Positions 54,600-64,000 of a stretch of DNA of 64,000 bases are shown in pieces; within the stretch, counting starts at the first letter, position 1; every line of letters starts with the position of its first letter. The position numbers and the translations under genes are program-made. The notes beneath the pieces were generated by a model. That model worked only from the letters and a program-made list of their open reading frames with translations, ran no database searches and was not told where the DNA came from. The stretch covers positions 4,997,157-5,061,156 of the forward strand of contig CM022679.1 of the NCBI GenBank assembly GCA_012295275.1, in the 5' to 3' direction. The stretch comes from Chrysomallon squamiferum (taxonomy: Eukaryota > Mollusca > Gastropoda > Neomphalida > Peltospiridae).

Positions 54600-55700
54600 T
54601 TTATGATAATAAAATTAATTATGCTACATAAACAAACAAATAAATAAAATAAAATGAATGATAATTCGTACTAATAATACCTAATAATAACAATGTCAAA
54701 TTTCATAAGCTAAATATGATTTAATTAGAACAGTTTATGATAAATGTAACATTCAAATATACTATTTACTGAAATTAAATAAATTACTCGTATGTAAATA
54801 AAAAAAAAAAATAATAAAAAAAAAAAAAAAATAAATTATATTACTGAATAAAATTAGTTATTTATGATATTTTTGTCGTTTTCTTTTACAGAAGCAATAG
54901 GAATGAAAAAGAAACATGAACTGCTTTCTTCTTTTCTTTTATTCTTTCTTTGACTGTTTTTTTTTTGTTGTTGTTTATTTTGTGGCGGTTTTGTGGGTTT
55001 TTTGATAGATAGATGGGACTGATGTAAATTGTTCATTATTCGAATTAGTATGCACACTTCAAATTAAAAAACACTTCACTTAAAAAACTTGTCTGTTGAT
55101 ATCTTGATGAATTTGAAATAACCAGTTTAAATAATAATAGTAACAACAACAATAATAATAATAATAAATTATTTAAAACAAAAGTATTAATCTGGATCTA
55201 TTTGTTTCCTATTGTTTTTTCATCACATGTAAAACTAAATTTTGTAGTAAATGATACAGACTGAGTAAGGTTTAGAAAACGCGTCACTGTTTTGAATGAT
55301 TACGTCACAAATTCATTAGCTTAATGCAACCGTCAAGTGGTTGTGCTAGTGTGTGCTTTGTTTATTTGTTTTTCTATTTACAGTTTCAATATATGCACAA
55401 AAGGTATGTACATTTCATATTCCAGATTCTTAATGATATATAAGGCATCTTAAAACATTGCTAAAAAAACCAGCATTGATTTTAAAATCTATATTAAATA
55501 TGCAGTCAGTTATAAATTTTGTTTCAACCTGGTGTTTTTTTAATTGGCGTCAAGGAAATATTGACATCATGCGGATAAAAATATAAATACTGAAAACAGA
55601 AACATATAACAAATATACACATATATCTGACATAAAGTATTATTACGGTACCACATTCTAAAACTGTAAAGTTTCGAAGACAAAAACACAACTCCATCAC
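54600..55700. other. AT-rich spacer between the duplicated unit and the third TATA region
   Basis: Short A/T runs and an AAT run (55145-55168). A TGACGTAAT site on the minus strand (about 55298-55306) is the first of several CREB/ATF-like sites leading up to 55785. No coding sequence was seen. Confidence 0.4.
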
Positions 55701-55792
55701 GGATGGCGACGTCACGAGAACGTTTGCCGCTTGTTTACTAATTACGTCACATGTTTGTGCTTCTATGGTCAATTCATCGGCGTGTATATAAG
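55700..55792 (+). promoter_or_regulatory. Putative promoter: two ATF/CRE-like sites and a TATA box
   Basis: GACGTCAC (about 55710-55718) and ATTACGTCAC (55741-55750) are TGACGT-type sites on the minus strand. They precede TATATAAG at 55785-55792. The arrangement resembles the two duplicated units, and the repeat array starts about 80 bases downstream. Function is inferred from motifs alone. Confidence 0.5.
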
Positions 55793-55854
55793 ACAGAACT
55801 GTTAGCCAGGCAATTTAGATTCCCGTGCCCACATCTGTGCCTTGAGAAGCCCCT

Positions 55855-57000
55855 CAGATGAATGAGAAAATGTATATCCTGTTTCTTTGAACGTCAAATA
55901 CTGGCGGCTGAAGTGGCAGACCTGAGAAACCTCGAAAGAATGAGAAAATGTAATTCTTTGTTCTCAAGTACTGGCGACTCGAGAGACACACCTAAAGAAG
56001 CTGAAGATTCCGGTGCGCCTAGCAAAGATAATATACGAACCGGTGGATGAATCCTCGGCAGACTTACACTGGCGACTTAAACTGAAGAAACGAAGCTGAA
56101 GATTCCGGTACGCCTAGGCAAAGATAATATACACACCGGTGGATGAACCCTCGGCAGACCTACATTGCAGGCTTAAACTGAAGAAACGATGCTGAACATT
56201 CCGGTGCGCATAGTAAGGCCTATATGCGCACCGGAATGTTCAGTTTTGTTTCTTCAATTTAAGCCTCCAATGTAGTCTCCCGAAGATTCATCCATCGGTG
56301 TGTACATTATCAATGCGCACCGGTGGATGAACCCTCGGCAGACTTACATTGGAGGCTTAAATTGAACAAACGAAGCTGAACATTCCTGTGCGCATAGTAA
56401 GGCCTATATGCGCACCGGAATGTTCAGTTTTGTTTGTTCAGTCTAAGTCTCCAGTGTAGTCTCCCGAGGGTTCATCCATCGGTGTGCGCACTGGAATCTT
56501 CAGCTTTGTTTCTTCATTCTAAGCCTCCAGTGTAGTCTCCCGAGGGTTCATCCATCGGCGCATATTATCTATCCGGACAGGTGAATGAGCCCTCGGCTGG
56601 AGGCTGAAGTTGAAGAAACGAAGCTGAAGATTCCGATGAATGAACCCACGGCAGACATTCATTGGAGACTGAAGTTGAAGAAACGAAGCTGAAGATTCCG
56701 GTGAATGAACCCACGGCAGACATTCATTGGAGACTTAGATCGTAGAAATGAGGCTGAAGATTCCGGTGCGCATAGCAAAGATAATATGCGCACCGGCGGA
56801 TGAACCCACGGCAGACATTCATTGGAGGCTGAAGTTGAAGAAACGAAGCTGAAGATTCCGGTGAATGAACCCACGGCAGACATTCATTGGAGACTTAAGT
56901 TGAAGAAACGAGGCTGAAGATTCCGGTGAGCGTAGCAAAGATAATATACACACCGGCGGATGAACCCTCGGCGGACATACACTGGAGGCTGAGAAAACAA
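55855..57000. repeat. Hairpin-rich tandem and inverted repeat array, unit about 95-100 bases
   Basis: It begins with a roughly 78-base duplication (GAATGAGAAAATGTA ... ACTGGCG). Then come about ten copies of a unit containing GAAACGAAGCTGAAGATTCC, GGTGCGCATAG, GATAATATGCGCACCGG and GGATGAACCCTCGGCAGAC. Copies run forward, then inverted (about 56220-56300 and 56400-56570), then forward again. Individual units contain CCGGTGCGCA ... TGCGCACCGG, able to form a ten-base-pair hairpin. GC content is visibly higher than in the flanks. Confidence 0.9.
56192..56243. repeat. Perfect 21-bp hairpin with 10-base loop
   Basis: The left arm (56192-56212) starts CTGAACATTCCGG; the right arm (56223-56243) is its exact reverse complement. 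The loop includes AAGGCCT. Weaker pairing extends outward to about 58 bases per side. A second copy at 56376-56427 has one mismatch in the arms. Confidence 0.93.
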
Positions 57001-57019
57001 CAAAGAGTCGAACTCTTCA

Positions 57020-57800
57020 AGAAGATATTTGTTTATCTGTGGGGAGACGGAGAAGATGTAGCGGAAAACTGGTAAAGCACTAGCAACAACCCAGGAACTG
57101 TGAAACACTCCAAAAAGACATTCGTGCCAAAGGGAGAGACAGTTTTCACCAGCATCAACGATGCTTCAACAGTCAAAATATTTGCCACTGCATCCACTTC
57201 GTCTGTGGGGAGACGGAGAAGATGCAGCGGAAAAGTGGAAAAGCACTAGCAACAACCCAGGAACTGTGAAAAACTCCAAAAAGACATTCGTGCCAAAGGG
57301 AGAGACAGTTTTCACCAGCATCAACGATGCTTCAACAGTCAAAATATGTGCAGGCCACTGCATCCACTTCGTCTGTGGGGAGACGGAGAAGATGCAGCGG
57401 AAAAGTGGAAAAGCACTAGCAACAACCCAGGAACTGTGAAAAACTCCAAAAAGACATTAGCGCCAAAGGGAGAGACAGTTTTCACCAGCATCAACTATGT
57501 CCATATGCAGGACATTGCTTCCAGTTTGTCAGTGGGGAGACAGAGAAGATACAGATAAACAGTGGCAAGGCACTAGCAACAGCCCGTGAATTGTGAAACA
57601 CTCCAGAAAGATATGTTACACCAGAGGGGGAGACAGTTTTCAGCACCATGAACGATTCTTCAACAGTCAGTGTCCATATGCAGGACATTGCTTCCAGTTT
57701 GTCAGTGGGGAGACAGAGGAGATATAGATGAAATGGGTGAAGGCATAGCAAGAAACCTCTAATTGTGAAATTGTTAATGAACATTAAATATAATATCGCG
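57020..57800. repeat. Tandem repeat of 157-171 bases, about five copies
   Basis: The word CCAGGAACTGTGAAA or its equivalent starts at 57091, 57257, 57427, 57584 and 57755. Units contain CTGTGGGGAGACGGAGAAGA, GCACTAGCAACAACCC and GAGACAGTTTTCACCAGCAT. The spacings vary and are not all multiples of three, so open frames change between copies; protein coding is unlikely. The array follows directly on the hairpin array. Confidence 0.92.
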
Positions 57801-59204
57801 ATGAACATTGTAAAATTTCGCGAATTTAAATTGTAATGGAAATTAAAAATCTGTATAATAAAATAATTATATAAAATGCATTTTATTTGTTATTATTTTA
57901 TTTATTTATTTATTAATTATATATTTCTTTAAATTTTACTTTTTCTTTTGTTACATATCTAGAGATGATTCATGGAATATCGCTGTTTATATTTAATAAG
58001 TTTATTTTTAAAGATCCAATTCTGCAAGGAAAACAGTGGAACTATAATTAATTCTTGCATACATACATACATACATATAAATCTTCAATATATATAGTTT
58101 ACGGAGCAAGAAATACAGAGATTACCACTTAACAATTATTGGTTTATGGAGTATTTTGATATAAAACAAAAAACTTAGAAAAAGTAAAATATATATTAAT
58201 TACATTTGTCAGTGTAGTTGACAGAAATTATTAGTGGGTGTGACACTGTAACTTTGACTGTTGTTTTTTTTCTTCTTTTTTAATTCCTCATTAAATGGTA
58301 CTTTAGGTTACTCAACTTTCGTTAACAGCTAATTTGTTAATTAAATTTATTCAAAATAAATAAATGAATATGTTTATAATTACATATTCTGTATTAGTCC
58401 TTGTTGAGTATACAGTCTTTGTTAAGCAGAAATCATATTTTATTGATACTGTAATATGATCCAAGGTACATAAATATATTGTTATTCACTGGTTGCATGC
58501 ATATATATCAAGTAATAAGTGGTATTTCTCAAATCACACAAGTGGTGGAGTAATTATATTCTGTTACTGGCTGGCAACATTTAGAAAGTTCACACACTCT
58601 GATTAGCTCCTTTCTGTCTCTTACGAATAGCTCGTATTGAAATGTATCTATTTGTTTTTTAGTACGAATGTATGTACGTATGCATATGTGTATGTATTTA
58701 GGTAAGAATATTCTCTGTATTATGTACATCTATTTAGATCCTGAACAAGGACAATATCCAGGAACATGTAAACTGAATTGGCACAGGATAACATCAGAAT
58801 CCGCTCACGAGACTCGAACCTGTGGAGAATGAAATCAGTGTCACAAAAGGTTTAAAGTGAAAGTATCAGCCGTGGTTCTGTTGTCCCATGTCAAAAGATC
58901 TCTTGGCACATTCTGACAGTTTCACATCAACCAATGTTCCTGTAAGTTATTCAAGGAAAGGAAGGTGAGAAAGAAGAAAAGAAAGTAGAAATAAAACTAA
59001 TAAAGATAAAAACAAGGAAAGAATAAGGAACTAGAAGTAAAATAAATAGAAAAATTGAGAATCAACGTATCAAGTAAAAATGTTTAATCAGAAAATAACA
59101 ATGTTTATATGTATGTATGTATGTATGTATGTCTATGTATGTATTTATGCTTTCTTCTGTCGTTCATGAATAAAGGAGATATCAAACGTACAGAGTATGC
59201 ATCA
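57801..59204. other. Spacer with SINE-like fragment and simple repeats
   Basis: AT-rich sequence with a CATA run (58055-58076), a TATG run (about 59108-59133) and the SINE-like copy at 58735-58860. No gene was seen. Confidence 0.4.
58735..58860 (-). mobile_element. Possible tRNA-derived SINE, copy 2
   Basis: On the minus strand it carries GGTTCGAGTCTCGTGAGCGG followed by a tail with CCTGGATATTGTCCTTG. Both parts are related, in the same order, to those at 44270-44440. Confidence 0.45.
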
Positions 59205-59805
59205 AAATGTTTGACGATAAGACCCCCCTTATCCCCAGCTTTCCCCCGCCACCTAACAAAAGTAAATATGATTACGTCAGACCCTAAATTCGCTGGATTT
59301 ACTAACATTACAGAACCGTGCACAAATTAAAAACAAAATTACATTTTTTTTGCACTTTAATTCTTCTTCTTCTTAGTTTTTTTTTTTCTTGTCTCGTTCT
59401 TCTTTAATAATTAATTATTATTTTTGAATCAATGTATTCATTGAACAATTCACATTTTATACTGTTTATTACTTAGTCGTAACTAAATAACTAGAAAACA
59501 CTGTCAGAAGTGAACTGGTTGTATTAAACAGAATAAAAACAAAGAAAACCACTATAAATTCTGTATTATTTTATCTTTCTTTGAATAATATCTCGAAAGT
59601 TTCGACATTATCTTGATTACAGAAATATTTTTATAATGTATTCTTAAACAGAATCACATCAAAAATACTTATATACACATATCAGAGAATGATAATATTA
59701 CAGAAGATTTTAACGCGAAAAAACTTGAACGGAAAAAAACACAAGTCCTTGTTGTCGACGCCATTGCTAAACTCAAGGTGACTTCTTTTACGTCCGCTTT
59801 CTGTC

Positions 59806-59813
59806 TATATAAG
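59806..59813 (+). promoter_or_regulatory. TATA box of duplicated unit copy 2
   Basis: TATATAAG in the same context as at 54091 (GTCTATATAAGGACGACAAA), again followed by TGACGTAAG. Confidence 0.6.
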
Positions 59814-59834
59814 GACGACAAAAATGGAATGACG

Positions 59835-60246
59835 TAAGCCTGAGGGTTCTTTTTATAAAACAATTGAACATCCACTACCCCGTCGATTTATATCCGGGAT
59901 GTGGAAAAACAAGACGCTGACTAAACAGCTAATCTCCAGGAGTGTTTCTTTGTTCACTGGATCCTGCATCCTGCATCTTGGTGCTGTGTTTGGTTGGAAA
60001 TCGTCTTCAAAACTGATTGTTGATGATCCACTCCGGGGTTCATTACTACGGTTAGAGGTCGGGACACCCCGAACTTTCCAGAACGTGGCCGAAGGGAGGA
60101 TCTTCTGCAATCAAAAGCGAAAACGACTCAAGCATTCTGCAGCTCTCAACGATGTCAGGATGGAATCCAGTGACCAAATGAAACAAAAAATAAATAAAAC
60201 AAAAATATTCCCACCCCAAAACCCCGGCCCTTTTCAGGGCCACCAA
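59835..60246 (+). ncRNA. Candidate non-coding transcript with histone-type 3' end, copy 2
   Basis: Same layout as copy 1: TATA box to stem-loop distance exactly 420 bases. The 133-codon plus frame from ATG 59899 again reads through the stem-loop. Several residues differ from the copy 1 frame (for example within the first ten codons), without the synonymous bias expected of a maintained protein. Confidence 0.45.
60226..60241 (+). terminator. Histone-mRNA-type 3' stem-loop, copy 2
   Basis: Identical 16 bases GGCCCTTTTCAGGGCC, then ACCA and, ten bases after the stem, AAGAAAG, a close match to the CAAGAAAG core of the U7-pairing element. Preservation in both copies of stem, loop, flank and purine element argues for function or very recent duplication. 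Confidence 0.85.
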
Positions 60247-60262
60247 ATCTTAAGAAAGTGTC

Positions 60263-60481
60263 TTTTCATGCAATTGCTAATCCAGTGTAATCATAGTTAA
60301 ATAATAATAATAAAAATAAAATAATAAATAATAAAATATTTATGATAAAAAAATATTACTTCTACTAATAGTTATAATAACAAATAATATAGTTAGAATA
60401 ATAAAGATAATTATACTACTAAATAAAGAAAGAAATAATAGTAAATATTACGTTTTAATAATAATAATAATAATAATAATA

Positions 60482-60523
<42 letters not shown>

Positions 60524-62370
60524 GGAACAATAAAATAAAGACGAAACTGAAGAAATTAAGTAATTTAAAAAATTCACATATATATTGACAAGTAATTATG
60601 ATATTATCATCATTTATCACTTAATAATTAATTATATCACAGAAAATCGTTACTTGACTAGAAGATTAAACAGACAAAAAAGCAACAATTACAAAATGAA
60701 TATAAACTCAAGTTATAGGACTGAAATATGGAAAGCAAGTAACCAAGTAAATAAATGACCATACAAGTAAATTATGTAAGTAAGTAAATAAATAAATAAT
60801 GTAAATAAATAACCTAATAAACAAAGAACAAGAAAGTATAAACAAACAAACAAATAAATAACTAAAATTATAATAAAAATAATAATATAAGAAAATTGTA
60901 ATAAAAATAATTTTAAAAATAAACAAAAGAAATTATTCAAATTTACTAAAGCACTTTCATTATATCATGCATAAATATAAATGATTTTTATATTATATAC
61001 CTAAATAAAAAAATAAAATAAAATAAATTAAAATAAATAAATTTAAAAAAAATCAACTTTCATTTCTTACTGTGTTCTAAAATACTGATGATCAATGTTT
61101 TGTTGATTTTTGGGATTGTTTAAATCAGTTATCTCCATAATAGAATAATACACATAATCAACATGTAATAAGTAGTATGTAATTCTAGAAAAAGAAAATA
61201 ATGTCAAAATATATTATTATAATTATTTTTATTATGTTGACAATTACGAGACACAGTATATGGTTCAAGGGAGATCACTCCCAATATATTTCGTTTTCAT
61301 AATGAATTATTCTCCTTGCATCTATTTTTAGTAAAATATTTGCTATTTTTGCTATTAACTGCTACGATGAAGCATTTCATTCACAGAGATACTTCTATTT
61401 TAGGGAAATTTACTTTGTTTTCAATACTACTACTGCTAATAATAAATAAATAAATAACTGATGAAATTAAGTCATTCAGTCTGTTTCACAAAGACTACCA
61501 GCAAAAGAGACTGGATGAATCATTCACTGTGATTAATAAGTACGGTTTATATCATTCTAGTTATTTATAATTATTACCTTCTTTTTATTTATATATTTTC
61601 TTTATTTTTCAAATTTCTTTAATTTTTTTTTTTTCATTTAATTAATTTATCATGCATTTATTTAGATATTTTTTTTTAAGAAGAAGAGAAATAAATATCA
61701 AAATGTTTAATTATATTTACAACTTCTTTTGATTTTGGTTGCTAATTTTGTAATTTATTTAATAGTTTATTTTATTGTAGTAGTAGTAGTAGTAGTAATA
61801 ATAGTAGAGGATTATTAAGAACAACTATTATTTTGGGAAATCTTTCTCTCTAGTATTACAATATAAGTTGAACTTATATCAATGGTTCTTCCCTAAATCT
61901 TTACCTGACAAATGCTGATTAATGTACAGTAAAATAAGTAAAAAATAAGTTTAATAAGACATAATATTTTATTTCTTAAAGTGTCAAATGATACAATGTA
62001 AATAACAAAGTATATCACATTAAGGGAAAGAAAACTTTGTTTACAAAGAATAATCTTGTCATTTGTCACAGTTATTATGACTAGAATGTGGTTACTCAGT
62101 CAGTAGATATTTATATTATACGTACTGATTAGAAAAACAAGTAAACATTTGAATCATTTTGCTTTGTGTCTTTTTCAGGATATGTTCTTAGATTATGTGG
62201 CATGTATGTTTTCCTTCTCAGATTTGGTAAGATTCAGTCATTTATTCATATAGGTCTTTGTAATTTATTTGATTTATCTTTTTATGTTTTTTAGACAATT
62301 ACATATATCATATTCAAAGAGCAGAAGAAGGACATCTGTGTATTTTAGTTACAGGACAATGATGAAATAA

Positions 62371-62426
<56 letters not shown>

Positions 62427-63070
62427 GGTTTAAATTAGAAACAAAATAAATGATCACAGTTTAATACACATCTAGATATAAAGTTATTATTACGTGTAAT
62501 GATCATGTTTATATACTGATTATTGTACGATGTGATTGTTATGTGAATCATCATATTTAGATGCAAAATAGATCTCATGTAATAATGAACAAAGTAATAA
62601 AATTATAAATTTGTAAGTTTTATGTAATTTTATATTTGTAAAAATTAGTGGAAAAATAGTCACTTTTTATGTTATAATGGGGAAAAAATAGCATAGATTA
62701 TTAAAAAATGTAGAAAAAATGTGAATGTTCTCTATTTTTTGTGCCTTTTACTATTCCAGATTTGAAAAAAACTAAATCAATTTGAAAACATTATGATTTT
62801 TAGCTTCCCATTCCATTTATATTTCATATACTGGTTACAAAAAAATAATCTGCAGGATTATATATATATTTAATTATTTTGTGAGTAAAATAAAAAAAAA
62901 TCTATTCAAAAACGATCAGAAAACTAAGATATCACAATTTCTGAAATGTCAGATTTTGGAATTTTGGATAAGGGATTCTCACAATTCGTTTAGTAAATAA
63001 CAGTAAAACATAGATGAATGTCTGTCAAAAAATTGCTAACAAAAAAAAAAAAAAAAAATAATAATAATAA

Positions 63071-63131
<61 letters not shown>

Positions 63132-63224
63132 TATTAATAGAAAAAAAAAAAAAAAAAAAAAAATAAAAATAATAATAATAATAAAAAAATAAAAATAAAA
63201 ATTAGAAAGAACAACAACATCCAA
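60263..63224. other. AT-rich region with simple repeats, no supported gene
   Basis: Contains an AAT run then an ATG trinucleotide run (about 60459-60523), AAATA-type runs (60785-60900, 61005-61040), a GTA run (about 61780-61800), an AT dinucleotide run (62376-62422) and AAT/A-rich blocks (63042-63200). A small exon-like item at 62179-62229 was rejected. Confidence 0.45.
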
Positions 63225-63394
63225 ACAAAACAGTCAATGATTTTATTTCACTTTATTCTCATCCAGTGCTTAATACAAATACCAGTCTGCTAGCCTGGCT
63301 TTAAGGCGTGTGTTTTCAGCATATCAGTATATATATATATATATCACATGTTGTTATCACATTTACTAAAACAAAAGATTAAAAATACGTTTTA

Positions 63395-63499
63395 CTATAT
63401 CACAGTGGCTTTGCTATTCCTCTGGACGGAATAGAGGTCATAGAGGACAATACACAGACAGACAAAGCTGATCACAGGTAACAGCGTAACAAGATTTCC
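63395..63499 (-). CDS. Probable last coding exon of an unidentified membrane protein (partial)
   Basis: A minus-strand frame reads GNLVTLLPVISFVCLCIVLY then DLYSVQRNSKATVI and a TAG stop (63397-63395): one hydrophobic membrane segment and a short basic tail, unusually protein-like for this AT-rich DNA. A TTTTCAAG string immediately upstream may be the acceptor (a weaker AAG type). On the same strand, AATAAA follows at about 63257-63252 and again near 63246, as expected of a 3'UTR. The remaining exons would lie beyond the right edge. I do not recognise the family. It could still be chance or a pseudogene fragment. Confidence 0.45.
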   Translation of the reverse strand, partial: GNLVTLLPVISFVCLCIVLYDLYSVQRNSKATVI

Positions 63500-63544
63500 T
63501 TGAAAATGTTAAATAAATAAATAAATAAATAAAATCAAAATATG

Positions 63545-63557
63545 TATGAAAAAAATA

Positions 63558-63617
<60 letters not shown>

Positions 63618-63840
63618 TCTAATAATAATAATAAATTATAAATATTTAAAAATAACCAAAAAATACCAAATACAAATATTATTATTATTATTATTATTTT
63701 TAATTATTATTATTATCATTATTGATATTGATAATTTTGTTGTTGTTCTGGTATTAGTATTATTGAAATAATTATTAAAATTATTATTATTATTATTATT
63801 ATTATTATAATTATTGTTATTATTATTATAGTACAATAAA
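63545..63840. repeat. AAT and ATT trinucleotide blocks
   Basis: AAT run about 63556-63612, then ATT runs about 63676-63720 and 63780-63832. Poly-Asn frames here are artefacts. Confidence 0.9.
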
Positions 63841-64000
63841 ACTGCTTTAAGTAAATTACAGAAAGAATAATAAAATTTTAAACATCCAAGTTCATTTAGA
63901 AAACAAATATGTAAAAATATTTGTTATCCATTTATTTCTGTGAACTTTTTGAAAACCCTTTATAACTAATATATACATTCTGAACAAAAAATCACCAAGC

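Larger units (their letters stand above)
59205..60262 (+). repeat. Roughly 1 kb duplicated unit, copy 2
   Basis: Direct repeat of 53505-54545, offset about 5.7 kb. Includes ATTACGTCAG (59271-59280), a TATA box and the terminal stem-loop. The pair could have arisen by segmental duplication. An LTR pair was considered, but no gag/pol or other retroelement coding lies between. Confidence 0.85.

Noticed and set aside
54184-54606. 140-codon plus frame (and its 133-codon relative at 59899-60300) as a protein gene
   Set aside because: The frame crosses the histone-type stem-loop with no stop, no family is recognisable, and differences between copies are mostly amino-acid-changing. The overlapping minus frames show the same pattern.
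57161-57558. Overlapping frames in the 157-171 base tandem repeat as a repetitive protein
   Set aside because: Spacings of 166, 170, 157 and 171 bases are not all multiples of three, so the frame changes from unit to unit.
53505-60262. LTR retrotransposon with 1 kb LTRs
   Set aside because: Direct repeats with TATA boxes fit superficially, but nothing resembling gag, protease, reverse transcriptase or integrase lies between. The interior is satellite-like, and the histone stem-loop is not an LTR feature.
62179-62229. 51-base plus-strand exon between TTTTTCAG and GTAAGA
   Set aside because: Splice-like ends only. The encoded DMFLDYVACMFSFSDL matches nothing I recognise and has no partner exons.

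Overview
The window is eukaryotic nuclear DNA: very AT-rich, full of simple repeats, with intron-bearing genes that use GT-AG splice sites. Four genes could be rebuilt exon by exon from conserved protein sequence with continuous splice phase; a fifth is intronless or nearly so. Gene content and repeat style suggest an invertebrate animal, most likely a lophotrochozoan such as a mollusc. That placement is inference; nothing here fixes the species.

Layout: (1) 948-1457 (+), a single-exon TMA16-like ribosome-biogenesis factor. (2) 3113-6071 (-), PCNA in six exons, 261 residues, with two E2F-type sites and an inverted CCAAT box upstream. (3) 7889-22649 (+), a MICU1-type gatekeeper of the mitochondrial calcium uniporter, 11 constitutive exons plus a likely alternative 27-base microexon, with a 9.5 kb intron 4. 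(4) 22650-26991, convergent 3' flank of MICU1 and the next gene, holding a small terminal-inverted-repeat element. (5) 26992-41436 (-) and 42003-51617 (+), two paralogous TMC (transmembrane channel-like) genes head to head, 17 coding exons each with the same intron phases, separated by 566 bases containing a perfect CRE. The minus-strand copy hosts a decayed hAT transposon in intron 6. Both genes' introns carry many CT microsatellites and 35-63 base minisatellites. (6) 53.5-60.3 kb, a region unlike the rest: two direct copies of a roughly 1 kb unit, each with a TATA box and, exactly 420 bases further on, a canonical histone-mRNA 3' stem-loop with a purine element, but no histone reading frame. 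Between them lie a third TATA box and a 2 kb array of tandem and inverted repeats with long hairpins. (7) 60.3-64 kb, AT-rich simple repeats and, near 63.4 kb, a probable terminal coding exon of an unidentified minus-strand membrane protein.

The protein genes are housekeeping or conserved animal genes with no evident functional link to each other. The least explained part is region 6: stem-loop-ended, apparently non-coding transcription units flanking a hairpin-rich satellite.
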